Assembly: GCF_003573695.1 (NCBI RefSeq)
Contig: NW_020639929.1
Location: 2,198,406-2,262,405, forward strand
Reading direction: 5' to 3'
DNA from: Papaver somniferum
Taxonomy: Eukaryota > Streptophyta > Magnoliopsida > Ranunculales > Papaveraceae
DNA length: 64,000 nucleotides
Shown here: positions 23,091 to 33,370 of the stretch, piece by piece
Position numbering within the stretch: the first letter of the stretch is position 1
How the letters are laid out: each line of letters begins with the position of its first letter
Notes under the pieces: model-generated
Seen by the model: only the letters and a program-made list of their open reading frames with translations
The model's database searches: none
What the model was told of the DNA's origin: nothing
Program-made: the position numbers and the translations under genes

Positions 23091-23310
23091 CAGAAGTGAG
23101 AAAAATTTAGCAGAAGTGTTTATACCTCTACGATGACTCTTAAGAGCGGTTGTAGAAGGTCTATTTATCAGAAGTGAGAAAAATTTAGCAGAACCGGAGA
23201 CCAAAATAATTTTTAGCAGAAGTGAATGAAATCTAACAGAAGCCAAAAAAATTTAGCATAAGTGTTTATACCTCTATGATGACTCTTAAAGGGGTAGTTT
23301 AAGGTCTATT
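23085..23310. repeat. Two-copy repeat of an AGCAGAAGTG-rich unit
   Basis: The sequence AGCAGAAGTGTTTATACCTCTA...GATGACTCTTAA...GGTCTATTTAT appears twice (from about 23088 and 23245), with extra partial AGCAGAAGTGAG copies between. Confidence 0.7.
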
Positions 23311-23460
23311 TATGTTTTTTTTTTTCTTATCTTTTCAATCTCCCATCATAACCATCCATTTACATCATAACCATCCATTTTTTTTCCTTAACAATTTTTT
23401 TCTTATCACTTTTTTCTATAAAATTAGATGTAAAATATAATCAAACATTTAAATGTAGAA

Positions 23461-23690
23461 GGATTGTTGGAATCCCTGACTTGGACTGAGGAGTCTGAGG
23501 TTCGACTCACCTCAACTTCATTTTTTTTCAGAATCAATTTTTATTTTTACAACTCTTATAGAAGTTGTGATTATGAATGACAAAAAAAAAACACAAATCT
23601 ACCAGTATTGTGAATACGGAAGGTTGGTTGATGACTTGTACTAACGCTTAGTAGGCTTGTGTTCGAATCTCTCCAACAACTTTTGTCGAA
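23461..23690 (+). repeat. Two tRNA-like segments inside the CACTA element
   Basis: 23461-23515 ends GAGGTTCGACTCACC and 23620-23680 ends GTGTTCGAATCTCTCC. Both contain a B-box-like GGTTCGA/GTTCGAATC, with an imperfect A-box-like stretch about 40-45 bases upstream and partly complementary ends (GTTGG...CCAAC in the second). Neither folds into a convincing tRNA by eye, so they are not called as tRNA genes. Confidence 0.4.
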
Positions 23691-23994
23691 ACAATATTTT
23701 TTTTTATCTTCAACAACCGTTATGAATGTTGTTATATAGTTATTCACTACCTTTACGTTATGAGTAGTTATAGTCTAAAGGTGGTCACTACTCTTTGCAA
23801 CTCTTTTCACACAGAACGTTGTGGTTTTGATTGTCGTCACTACTCGTTGGTCCTCTTTGTCCTAAGAGTTGGACGTTTTTTTAACTTTGACAACCATTAT
23901 TTGATAAAGGTAGTAAAACATGTCACCTTTCACAACCTTAAAAATATGAGTTGTCAAGTTACAGTTGTAGATAACTGTTTTCCCCGTAGTGGCT

Positions 23995-24122
23995 GCATGT
24001 GAAGTTTATAAGCTCCGAAGATCAACTGGATGATGTGATTACAAAATGTCTAGCATATTTGAGTTTTTAGTTCATTCGTGACAAGTTGAACATTCGTCAA
24101 CTCATGCTCAACTTGAGGGGTA
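23995..24122 (+). pseudogene. Copia-2 RNase H, C-terminal part
   Basis: Continues the frame cut at 18430: VKFISSEDQLDDVITKCLA, then a stop, then RDKLNIRQLMLNLRG, the standard copia tail (family pattern: S-x-D-Q-L-A-D-x-x-T-K). It runs straight into the polypurine tract and 3' LTR. Confidence 0.85.
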
Positions 24123-24349
24123 GTGTCAAAGCTACTCAACAACAATGAGCTAAAGACTCTTAACTGCAACACATAAGTGAGCAGTGTGATAACAAAAATA
24201 ACCAAGTCTGGCCAACAACTATAATATCCGTCTGTTATCACGGATCTGTTATGCTTTTTTGAATTATTCTTCTCATTGTATCTTCCGCTAATGTAATTCT
24301 CTCTGATCTTCTGTGTATAAATACAAAACTGGATCTCCACCTGTTGGTG
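24123..24349 (+). repeat. Copia-2 3' LTR
   Basis: 227 bp, aligned throughout with 14168-14382, including TATCACGGATCTGTTATGC and ATGTAA(C/T)TTCTCTGATC. The TGGAT target duplication follows at 24350-24354. Confidence 0.85.
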
Positions 24350-24354
24350 TGGAT

Positions 24355-24840
24355 TATATTCACCAAAATTCATATCCTAAGTGGATGAATTTTTACAAGG
24401 TGACATTCATAAGTGGAATAACAACGAGGATCAAATTTCCAAGTTTCTTCAAAATTTTAGTTGACAATCAAAATTCGATGTCAGCATGTTACAGGGCAAA
24501 AAAACATCTAAGTGGAGGTTAAGATTTAAGAAAAGTTTGAATGATCAGGAAGTAAAAGAGTTATCTTTTTTGTTTCAAATCTCCCTTTCCTCCAGTTCAT
24601 TCAAATAATATGGATCCAGTGTGTTTTAATTAAATCTCGGATAAACAATTTCAGCGGAAGAATGATATCATTGGTTATTACAGGAAAATGTTCTTGAAGA
24701 GAAAGAAACAAATAAGTATTCGGGAAAGTTATATAATCTGGTTACAAGATTTTTTTATTTTATTTCATTTGTTTTTTCTTTACGACTCTGGTTGGGATCT
24801 CCTCTTTGTTATTGTTCTTTTTTAATGAATTTCTAATATA
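24355..24840 (+). pseudogene. Far side of the LINE-like remnant interrupted by Copia-2
   Basis: Discounting Copia-2 and one TGGAT copy, the frame that ended FSNLD can carry on here (YIHQNSYPKWMNFYKVTF). 24490-24840 holds a further open stretch (WRLRFKKSLNDQEVKELSF, then WLGSPLCY) that resembles the C-terminal region of plant LINE or reverse-transcriptase-like proteins only loosely. The link is inference. Confidence 0.35.
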
Positions 24841-24924
24841 AAAATAAAACATCCGCCCTAACTGTGGTTGTATTGACAAGGCGTTGAAAATATTCACAGA
24901 GACGACAAGATAGGAAGTGATAAT

Positions 24925-25286
24925 AGCGTTCAAGGTAGAGTTCAATTATGTGGTGATTAACCCCGGTTAGTCTAGTAAATAATAAATTGAATGCACCTAA
25001 GATTATATTATAAAAAGAAAAAAAAACTGAACTACCCAAATCGCTAAAGAAATTGGAATTTAAGTGTCATTTTGTCCAGTTAGGGTGGAATTTTGACATT
25101 TTCACAAAAAATAGGAATCTAACCAAAACCAAGTGAACATATATAAACCTTAAGCTTGAAGAAAGCTCTTCAATTCATAAAGTAACAAACAAACAGAAAA
25201 TAACTTCTAGTTTTTGTTTTGTAACGACTATGAACCAGTTATTTGTTATTTCATCAATGAACTTGTATTTATTTTACATGTACAAG
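24925..25286. repeat. Duplicated low-copy region, copy A, first block
   Basis: Resembles 36950-37280 in order: GAGTTCA(A/G)(T/C)T(A/G)TGTGGTGATTAAC, an A-rich stretch, GGAATCTAACAAAA/GGAATCTAACCAAAACC, and CTTGAAGAAAGCTC. Copy A is then interrupted at 25287 by a copia LTR fragment. Confidence 0.5.
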
Positions 25287-26240
25287 TGTTAGAGAACTGC
25301 TCGGTCGAACTCGCAAGTGTTACAATTTCAAGCTTGTTTGTCAAATTTAGTTGATCAAAACTATAGTCTTGATTTCTAGTCTACTTATAGGAGTTTTGTA
25401 CTAGAATAGATTGTGTATTTGAGCTTTAGACTTCACGGCGCTTACAACTGAAGACGAAGATATACTAAAGAACTCAGTGGAACTTCATCAACAAAAGGTA
25501 TGTGGAGACTAAAACTTATCTATCACTTAGAAGTATATTCTATTCTATTCTATCTCCTAAGTATATCACTTAGACTTTCATATCATACACATTTGTTGCT
25601 TCGAGCTGAGTAAAACTCGCTTATCTATTTCTGCAAATATGTGTTGGTAGATTTTTGCTTTATCTACATTCATCACTATTCTTGACGAGTTTAGTTGGAA
25701 ACAATTTATTTGTTGGAAACTAAATAATAATTCAAAAGATGATCATGTGGAAATTTGTTTGAAACATCTTACATGATTTGTGTGAGACAATCATTTGATG
25801 TCAACTTGGAAAGTTTCGTATTGATCATTCGATCACTTGAAAATTGCTTATAAGCTAATGGTTTGTGTGAGACAACAATTATCGTCTTCTAAGAATTTTC
25901 AATGATTGAAATGGGAGTTTGGAACTAATAACCCATGTCTGGATACATCACAATTTGCGTACCTAGTGTACAAACTGTGTTGGTATGATTCAGGTCCGAA
26001 AACCAAGTTTGCATACAAGTATGCGGATGGTTTTAATTGAGAAGTCCGAGAACCAAGTTTGCATACCAGTATGCGAACGGTTATACCTGAGTTACTGGGC
26101 ATACAAAAATAATCTAAATAACATCTAAAAGGCGCCATATATTTCCCACGTTGAATGTAAGCCCCGTGCCATGGATCGGGTTGGTAAATGACGCCACATA
26201 TTTCCCACATGTTGTTTATTCGTTAGTTTTTTTTGTTCAA
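25287..26240 (+). mobile_element. LTR fragment of the Copia-3 family
   Basis: Starts TGTTAGAGAACTGCTCGGTCGAACTCGCA and follows the Copia-3 LTR (45092 on) for several hundred bases, including TTTGTCAA(A/G)TTTAGTTG, the CACGGCG segment, AGTGGAACTTCATC and ATATGTGTTGGTA. The right end is uncertain. Inside, a 48-bp direct repeat (GTCCGA(A/G)AACCAAGTTTGCA...) lies at about 25994 and 26044. No internal coding part is attached, so it is a solo or truncated LTR. Confidence 0.7.
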
Positions 26241-26339
26241 GCGTTGTGAACATTTTTCTATTTTCTTAATAAATTTATCTACCGATCAAAACCAAACATA
26301 AGGCATGCAATAATAAGGAATATTTGATAACCTGGAAGA

Positions 26340-28420
26340 GGAGTCGTGGAAAATGGACATAAACCCTCTACTCGAAGAAATCTCATAATGTTTTTCGCAG
26401 TCGGAGTGATTCAAATCCATTAACCCAATATCACCTAATGGAATTAGACGATTCGTGCTTTGTCAAAGCTATCATCAACTGAACCAACATAATGACTAAA
26501 ATTGTTCAGTAATATCATCTACAAAATAACTGAGAAAAATGGTTGACTCCTTTCAACCTAATTATTTGTTATTTCTATTTCTACTAATGTATTCCACATG
26601 ACAATGACATTTAGCATGAATGATTTCTCATGACCTTAATTTACCTGGCCCTATTAATTTTATAATGAAAGTTAAAGTTTTTCTAACCTTTTCTTTTATC
26701 GTACAAAAACACTATCCTTTCTGAAAGTTTACCATTAAATTTTTTATTATTTTTTTTCAATTAATAAACCACTTAAAATATGAGTTATCAGAGAAAACTA
26801 ATTAATTCAGTTAATAATTAAGAATATAAATTCACAATATACTTAAATCCGGATGCATATATAATTGGTAGTGCATTAGTGATGATGGAGGAGTTTTATT
26901 AGGAGCATCTTATAACTATTGTGATGGTTGGACAATAACCAGAGATGAAAGTACAGATTTGGTGGGTGATTTTACTCTTTTGGAAATATTATTCGTTTGA
27001 TCAAAGAAAACATTCACATTTCTATGAACCCGTGAAGCAGTTATTTTATTTATTAATTAAGTATTTTTCTTTAATATTTTAATAACTTATTAAAATTAAT
27101 AAGTTGGATAATATTTAATAATCCCAAAACTAATTCATCAAAATTTCACCGTAGATTATTTCTTGTTTTTCGATATTAATTTTTGGATAAAATTTGTTTT
27201 GTTTTCGTAAGATAGATAACATTCCTAATCAGGTTCCTGCAAACTAGAAGAATGCTCAAAAGTGGGCTGTCAATCTACACTGGAGCAGATCCTCTAGAAT
27301 GACTCGTGGGCGGGGACAATGGACCTCTCCGCTCTCTCTATCCAGTTAGGGTTTTGGAAAGATAGGTCACATATAAAAAGTGAGAGTCGGTCAATGTACG
27401 TCTCACTCCATACACAGAACAGTGCAGCCTCCATTTCTCTCTCTATCTCAAATCTAGATCTGGTCTTTTATATCTTCATTGCTCAAACTCATTTCGCAGA
27501 AATTTTCCCTTTACCTTAATTCTGCAAATTTTGGCTATGAATAAATTGTTAATTTTATATCGGAACCCCCTCGTACTCTACAAATCATCCATCCTCCTGG
27601 TGGATTCACACCATGATTTTTCCTCTCAAATTAACAATTTCTTTTCACATCTTCCTTGTTTACTATGGCCAGCGTCGTTTGTGTTCGAGAGCTTCATCCG
27701 TCTCATGGGCTGGTTGAGAGGTTCCAGTTGGATCAGGGAAAAGTGGTGCACAGCACAAACAAATAAAATAGTTTATGAAATCTATTATGACTACATGTCT
27801 CTTTTTACTACTAGATTTTCTTTTTCATTTAAGAAATAACCATGTCTGTATGTATGTATTGTAGGAAAAATTGTTTTACATAATATGACATCAACCATTA
27901 CTGTTTAACAAATGTTTCTAGTTTATATATTATAAAGCTTAAATTCTGTAGGCAATGAGTTTACTTACTAATGTAGCCAAAGGATCTTATTCTTGTTTCT
28001 GTGCAAAAATGTAGCCTGCAAAATCCCATACCAGTTATTCGCTTCAAACTTTGGTGCGATTTTAATTTGTATAGCTCAGATATTTGAGGCATTTGTATGT
28101 GAAAGATTTTGGATTTCATGACGTTTCAAGCATCTGCCATTGTTCATCCTGCAAGAATGAGGAAAATGGCATTAGCCAAACACACGAGGCAGGTGGACTC
28201 ATAGGTCCAACTTGCCCATGGATCACATCTCAAGCGCTTTTTTGGTTTGCGAGACTGAAATTGCTATTCCATCCGTGTTCTGTTGTTTCTCCACTACTTT
28301 ATGATAAATCAAATTCTACATTGGAAGTAGCACCATAGTAAACTCATTCCCCTGCTATTATCAATCGATCGAAAATGTTTGTTGATATATTGATCTCAAG
28401 GTTCAGACTTTCAACTAACA
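26340..28420. repeat. Duplicated low-copy region, copy A, second block
   Basis: Matches copy B at several points in the same order: 26560-26760 with 40010-40330 (TTTCAACCTA, CATGACCTT, ACAAAAACA); 26790-26985 with 40370-40565 (GTGATGATTGGACAGTAACTAGAGATGAAAG type); 27790-28300 with 40905-41420 (CATTACTGTTTAACAAATGTTT, TGTATGTGAAAGATT, AACAAGAATGAGGAAAATG type). 27300-27840 carries pyrimidine-rich CTCTCTCTATCTC promoter-like sequence and two short frames without family signature. Confidence 0.7.
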
Positions 28421-28515
28421 GTAAGATGATTTATTTACTCTCTTTCTCTTGTTTCACTCAGTATTTGATGCACATGAGATTATATAGTTTTTCAATTTCA
28501 TGGGAATTATATGTA

Positions 28516-28734
28516 GAGACTGCATGAAATGGGTGCAAGAAAGGTTGCCGTTGCAAACGTTGGACCTGCTGGTCACATCGATCCCATTAGAAAGAGGTAT
28601 AAACAGAATTTTGAATAATACAATGGCATACGAAAAGTGATTCGTGTATTTGCGAAATGAATGATGCGGGTATGTACTTCAACAAGAAACTAAAGAGCCT
28701 GGTCATGGAGTTGAACTCAAAATTTATTGAATCC
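28516..28734 (+). pseudogene. GDSL esterase/lipase exon remnant
   Basis: The exon is bounded by an AG acceptor (TATGTAG, 28510-28516) and a GTATGT donor at 28735. The first frame reads RLHEMGARKVAVANVGPAGH, which fits the block III region of plant GDSL lipases (family pattern LGARKvvV...GPIGC). After two in-frame stops the neighbouring frame gives CEMNDAGMYFNKKLKSLVME, which fits the next conserved stretch (C-x-E-x-N-x...FN-x-x-L-x-x-L-V). A frameshift and stops make it non-functional, and the catalytic Ser and Asp-His blocks were not found nearby. In an intact gene this enzyme would be a secreted ester hydrolase. Confidence 0.75.
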
Positions 28735-29323
28735 GTATGTCTTTCTGATGTTTTAACTAGGCTTTGACAATTATAAAGATTCATGTTGCCAAACACTTCC
28801 CGGTGCTACTTATTTCGTTTTTGCAAAGAAGTTGCTCGATCGCAATTCTAAATACATATATCCAATTAGTATTCAAGTCTACTACACGCGTGAGCCACGC
28901 ATTGGTTCACTGCTTGCAGAAAGTAAATTGTTGCAGAGAGCTCATCTTCTGGTACTTATTCACTAAATTTTGCCAAGATTCTTCATTTCAACTAATAAAA
29001 ATACTCTAAATTTATCTACAACAAGTGGATTTTATTTTTATCGTCTACGACTAGGTCTCGCTCAGGGGTTCGGCCTAGGCTCAACTGTCGCCCTCTGAGC
29101 GTATTGATATGTGATTTGAGCGTTAAATTATCCCTCTTTTCTTTATTCCTAATTTTATTCGTTTTGTATCACCAATTTACACCCATGAATCATAAATACC
29201 ACTGCCTATCAACAACATTAATAAAAAAGGTCTCTATTATCTTGAACAAATGTCAAAATCAAATTTGCAAAACCTTGGACATGGACATGTTAATGCACCA
29301 ACTAGTCGGAAATGTACACAATT
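28735..29323. other. Downstream of the GDSL remnant, no gene recognised
   Basis: 28970-29030 (CTTCATTTCAACTAATAAAAATACT...TCTACAACAAGTG) resembles 44300-44350 in copy B. 29045-29100 is a short GC-richer stretch (CTCGCTCAGGGGTTCGGCC and GTCGCCCTCTGAGCG) that could be part of a small unidentified element. Confidence 0.4.
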
Positions 29324-29600
29324 ACTACAAAAAAGAAGGCTTCTAGGGACGGCCAGTTTTGAAAAAACCGTCCCTAAAGAAGGATATTTGGGACGGTGAT
29401 GGCCTGACCGTCCCTAATAGTCATAAAATATTTAAATCAAGGCTAAAATATGTCCGTCCCAAAAAGAAAACATGGCCAAATAGTATTAGTGACGGTGGAA
29501 CAGGGGACGGTACATAAACCGTCCCTAATACCTCTTGGGACGGTTTTTTGTCCTCTTGGGACGTTTTTTGGCCGTCCCAAGAGGCCTTCTGTTTTGTAGT
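29324..29600. mobile_element. CACTA-like MITE with GGGACGG repeats
   Basis: Ends are ACTACAAAAAAGAAGGC and, reversed, ACTACAAAACAGAAGGC, extending to about 30 bp of imperfect inverted repeat, so this is a CACTACAAAA-type terminus lacking the outer C at both ends. About eleven GGGACGG/CCGTCCC or near copies fill the 277 bp, as in CACTA subterminal regions. No clear target duplication. Confidence 0.75.
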
Positions 29601-29726
29601 CAAGGACAAGGGTCCGATCTGGATCCTGATCTCTTTAAACATTTTTTCCCTATTTCATGTTTGGACTACTTCGAAGAAAATTAATGAGTCAAAATTTCAT
29701 GATCCAGACATCCTTTTCCCTACGCC
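29601..29726. other. Spacer between the CACTA-like MITE and the LARD
   Basis: Ordinary sequence with no gene. The last bases (CCCTACGCC) meet the LTR start TGTAGGG. Confidence 0.4.
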
Positions 29727-31079
29727 TGTAGGGAAAAAATATCGCACCTCTTATTTCTATGCGAAGTTGTCACTTCATTACCAAGCGAAGCCGATCACAC
29801 AATGGATACATAAGTTGACATCACAAAGTCACACTAAAAGCATGAAGAGTCGTCCGGCAATGAAGAGTTTGTGCGAGAAATATCAATGTGATCCACTACA
29901 TATTAGTTGTCATCCACTATGTAAACACCAATATAAAGAAAAAGGTAGGAGAGAGAAAGTATTATCAAAGAAGGGAGACCCTAGTTAGCAATTCGGGATT
30001 CGGCAAACGTACGGAACGGCAAACGTACGAGTATTATACGGTTTTGTAAAATCCAGATTCGGTCCAAAATTCGGTCAACGGGACCTGATTCGTCAGTAAT
30101 TCGGAACGGCATACGTACGTGTATAATTCGATTTATAAATGTGAGTTCGACTCTGAAAATTCGGTATCTATATATAACAAATAATTTGTATTTATAAGGT
30201 CATAGACCAATTTTTATGCATATGTGTGAGTTATTTAAAGAAAAAATAAACTTAATATGATGATATCAATAATATATACAACATTAGTTATCCAAGAGGA
30301 CGTCGTATGGTGATTTAGATGCTTGGTTAGTGAGTTTGAGATCTCTCTCACCTTCACCTTCAAATCTCTTCAGTCGTTTTTGTTTCATAAAAATTACAAC
30401 ACGTCTAATATTCGGTCGTGTATGCTCGGAAGGCAGTAAAGCCCAAAAAGTGGAGTCTTTGAAAAGTAAAAGCTAAAGAATTTATGGCGAATTAAGCGGA
30501 CGTATCATTCGGAATACGTAAAATTCGTGAACGGTTCGCGAATAATCCGGGAATGCCACATAATACGCGACTTGGGTTCGGAGTTGCAAACGTACGCGAA
30601 TAAGACGGTAAAATTCGTAATACGGAAAAATTCGTGAATGATTCGCGAATCATTCGCGAACTTACTAACTAGGAGGGAGACACACTTTTGGAGAGACACA
30701 TTTTGTAGAGAGAGAGAGGCAGGAAAGAGATATTATCAAAAAGGGGAGACATATTTTGGAGAGACACACTTTGTAAAGAGAGACATATTATTCAGAGAGA
30801 GACTTTATTTTCTTTATCATCTTCTTCCTCAAGACTAGATCTAGAGAGCTCCAAATACTCATTAATGGAGATTCTGAATGTAACATTCATGTAATTACAA
30901 CAATCACTAGTGAAGAACCATGGATGTAAATCACAATGATCTAACCATGTAAAAAATCTCATGTGTCCATTTATATTTTTAGTACCTTTATCTTCATTTC
31001 CATATCAAATAAGTTAAGATCTAGAAATTATTATCATAATATCATAAGGGTGTTAGTTGTAGGATTTCCTGTAACTACA
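29727..31079 (+). repeat. LARD LTR a, carrying an inserted TIR element
   Basis: About 651 bp when the 694-bp insertion and its duplicated 8 bp are set aside. It contains ATCGCACCTCTTATTTCTATG and TATTATCAAAGA(A/G)GGGAGA like LTR c, but lacks about 55 bp (the CGTGAGAGAACATCGCACG block) that LTR c has. Confidence 0.8.
29980..30673. mobile_element. hAT-like TIR element inserted in LARD LTR a
   Basis: Ends CCTAGTTAG and CTAACTAGG (9-bp perfect inverted repeat). An 8-bp duplication AGGGAGAC flanks it (29972-29979, 30674-30681), and the empty site is visible in LTR c near 36523-36530. The 694-bp interior is rich in AATTCGG, CGTACG and TACGG motifs in both orientations and has no transposase. hAT is inferred from the 8-bp duplication. 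Confidence 0.85.
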
Positions 31080-31329
31080 TTTTTGTGCTAGAAACAGGGA
31101 GAGAGTAAAGGATTTTATCCTACCTGCAACAAATCTTACCAGATCTACAAAATTTAGAGGCAAAAAATGCAATTTCAGTGGAAGAAATTCATCTTCAGAA
31201 GACAAATGATGTTGAAGTTCGCAGAATCCCAATAATAACAGGAGAGAGAGGCAAATGTGGAAGAAATAAAGGAAGAGCGAAGATAAGGATAAGAGGAAAG
31301 CCGCTGCGGCATCTATCGTAAACGAGTTG

Positions 31330-32048
31330 TAGCATAGATGGTTCAAGGTGGAGCGAACAAGCAATAGGTCACGGGTTCGAATTCGCGCACATATATATTT
31401 TTCATTTTCTCCTCATCTCCAAGGGTGAATAAAAGAACAAGAGAAAAATGTTATGCGTTAACTTCGTATGGAGATGCTTGAACAGTTGGTCCAGAGAAAA
31501 GTATGTCCGTTCGTGGTCGGAAGTTTGAATTCGCTTGCAAGCATAGTTTTCTTCTTTTTACAGAGGGTGGAAATATGAATAATTTCTCAGCGTTGTTTCA
31601 TTCTTTTGCAAACAAGAAGCAACACAGTTGGTCATGTGCGAAGCTAATGTGTTCATTGTCGCGCGTCCAAATCCCAACACACGCGTATTTTTTCGCGTGG
31701 TCTTTGATTATTTCGCACAGACGTTTCGCACAGGAAAGAGTCGGTGATTATTTCGCACAAATATTTCGCATAGGAGGGTTGGCATAGATGGTTGAGAGCG
31801 AAGTGAACAAGTTTGATGTCACGGGTTCAATCCTCATCCAACTCATATTTTTCACATATTTTTTCCAGAACGACAAAAGCAGAATATAAGTTAAATCAGC
31901 ATGGTGCATTACTTTCGCACGGAAGAAGATGCAAAGATGGTTCAAAGTCAGGAGTACGAGTTGGTTGTCGCAAGATCGATTCTCACAGATGCACAGATGG
32001 TCAAGAAAGGAAGATGCAAGCCATAGGTCCTGAGTTCAACTCCTAGCT
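31330..32048 (+). repeat. Six tRNA-like modules in LARD internal region 1
   Basis: Each module has an A-box-like TAGCATAGATGGTT/CACAGTTGGTC and, about 35-45 bases later, a B-box-like GGGTTCGAATTC/GGGTTCAATCC. Approximate spans: 31330-31388, 31474-31538, 31618-31676, 31780-31837, 31928-31985 and 31986-32048. The clearest is 31780-31837 (TGGCATAGATGGTTGAGAGC then ACGGGTTCAATCC). None shows four convincing arms, so they are not called as tRNA genes. Confidence 0.6.
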
Positions 32049-32289
32049 CCTACAAATATTTTTGCAAATTTTTGTTCATAGATCATCCAATTAAACCAAC
32101 AAGTATTATCATCGCATGAAGCATACTAAGAAGAAAAGGGGCCAAGGCTACAACTATTTTAATCAAACGCGGTATATGTGCATCATGAGGAACTCACATC
32201 AAGAGAAATAGAGCGCTACAACAAGAATAAAGAAAAGCAAAGAAGAAAAAGGCAACAATAAGACCTTATAATAAGGCAACAAAAATAAA

Positions 32290-33060
32290 AACTCTAACTA
32301 GGGAGGCTAGGCATCCGATCGTGGCGTGCACCCTAGTTCGCATACATGCAAGAGGCAAAAGTAAGACCTAACACACGTCATGATTGGGGGAAACCTGGTA
32401 AGCATGACTCAAGGGAAAGCTACATCGACCCTGAAACTTGAGTCATGGAGATTTGGAGTGAGAAAAAACGAAAATGTCCATCCAGGAGAGACACCTAAAT
32501 CGAAAGATTGGGGTAATAAGATCTCTCCTAAGGAGTACAAAAACTCGATCAGGGCACCGAGGTACACGGTTGAGTCAAGAGTGCCTGGGGCGTCTGGAAG
32601 GTACCTTGCCACTCTGGACAAGTCCTGACTATGATGCACTCGGTCCGAAGAAACCTTACTTAGGGTGCGGTCTCGTAACCATAAACCATATCGATGGAGG
32701 GATAAGAGACTGAGAAATCAACTGGTTGTTGCATTACCGGATGGGAGGAGCCAACCTTAACCCGGTAGAGGTAAGATTCCTTGAAGGGGAAACCAGGGGG
32801 GAGATAAGGACGACACCCTCCATTAGAGAGATGAATTGTGTCAAAAGACGGCAATGTCATGGGGCTTCTACTCACGGGAGTATCTAGGCCTGTCGCATTG
32901 TTTCATGAGAAACATCCTGCAGAGGCAAAAATACAAGAGATGATAAGGCAGGATCAATGGGTCATTACTTGAAATGTTAAAGACCGCTTGCGATTTTGCC
33001 GCCCGACCAAATAGAGGCAAAATAAGACCTCTACATAGGGAGGCGAAATAAGACCACATT
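32290..33060 (+). other. GC-richer, possibly structured segment of LARD internal region 1
   Basis: This stretch stands out from its AT-rich surroundings and has many GG and CC runs (GGGGGAAACCTGG, CCGAGGTACACGG, GGGAGGAGCC, AACCCGGTAGAGG, GGGGGGAGATAAGGACGAC). Frames exist on both strands but carry no protein signature. It may be a structured RNA region of the element, such as a packaging or leader signal, but that is inference. It has no counterpart in internal region 2. Confidence 0.45.
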
Positions 33061-33370
33061 AGAAACACAGAGACCTATATATTGTGATTATATTATTATT
33101 GTGCGATTCTAATAGTGCGAGAATAAGGAAGAGAAGAAACAATACAATGCGATATAATGAGCTAAAGATGGACAAAAAACAAAGGTGAGAAAGACGAAAC
33201 ACAAGCAAGAGTATACGAGAAACAATAAGTGCGCGAAGATGAACGCTTACACTAAAGACAAAGCCAAAGAAATGAAGAATGGAAGCAATTTGAAGTAACA
33301 TCAACATTAGTGCGGAAAAATAAGCTAAGTAACACAAACATTATATATACATTACATCAACAATAGATTA

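Larger units (their letters stand above)
18431..23991. mobile_element. Non-autonomous CACTA (En/Spm) transposon inside Copia-2
   Basis: Left end CACTGTGGGAAAAACAGTAT; right end, reversed, CACTACGGGGAAAACAGTTA: imperfect inverted repeats of about 22 bp starting CACT. The 3-bp target duplication GCT flanks it at 18428-18430 and 23992-23994. Subterminal repeats rich in GTTGT/ACAAC follow at both ends (for example GGGTTGTATGTCA at 18735-18850 and GAGTTGTCAAGTTACAGTTG before 23970). Removing it restores the RNase H frame of Copia-2. The 5.56-kb interior has no transposase and is made of skewed sequence, a MITE and two tandem arrays. Confidence 0.93.
14168..24349 (+). mobile_element. Copia-2: Ty1/copia retrotransposon split by a CACTA element
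   Basis: 5' LTR 14168-14382 and 3' LTR 24123-24349 share GTGTCAAAGCTACTCAA at the start and CCACCTGTTGGTG at the end. The flanking duplication is TGGAT (14163-14167 and 24350-24354). A primer-binding-like TGGTATCAGC lies at 14391-14400 and a polypurine tract (TTGAGGGGTA) just before 24123. Gag, zinc knuckle, integrase, RT and RNase H follow in copia order but with many stops. The 10.2-kb span includes a 5,561-bp CACTA insertion, so the original element was about 4.6 kb, in keeping with short-LTR copia lineages. The outermost bases are not the usual TG...CA. Confidence 0.88.

Noticed and set aside
32290..33060. Organellar or ribosomal RNA fragment
   Set aside because: GC-richer than its surroundings, but no rRNA landmark sequence could be recognised, and it ends in LARD-type AGAGGCAAAATAAGACC.
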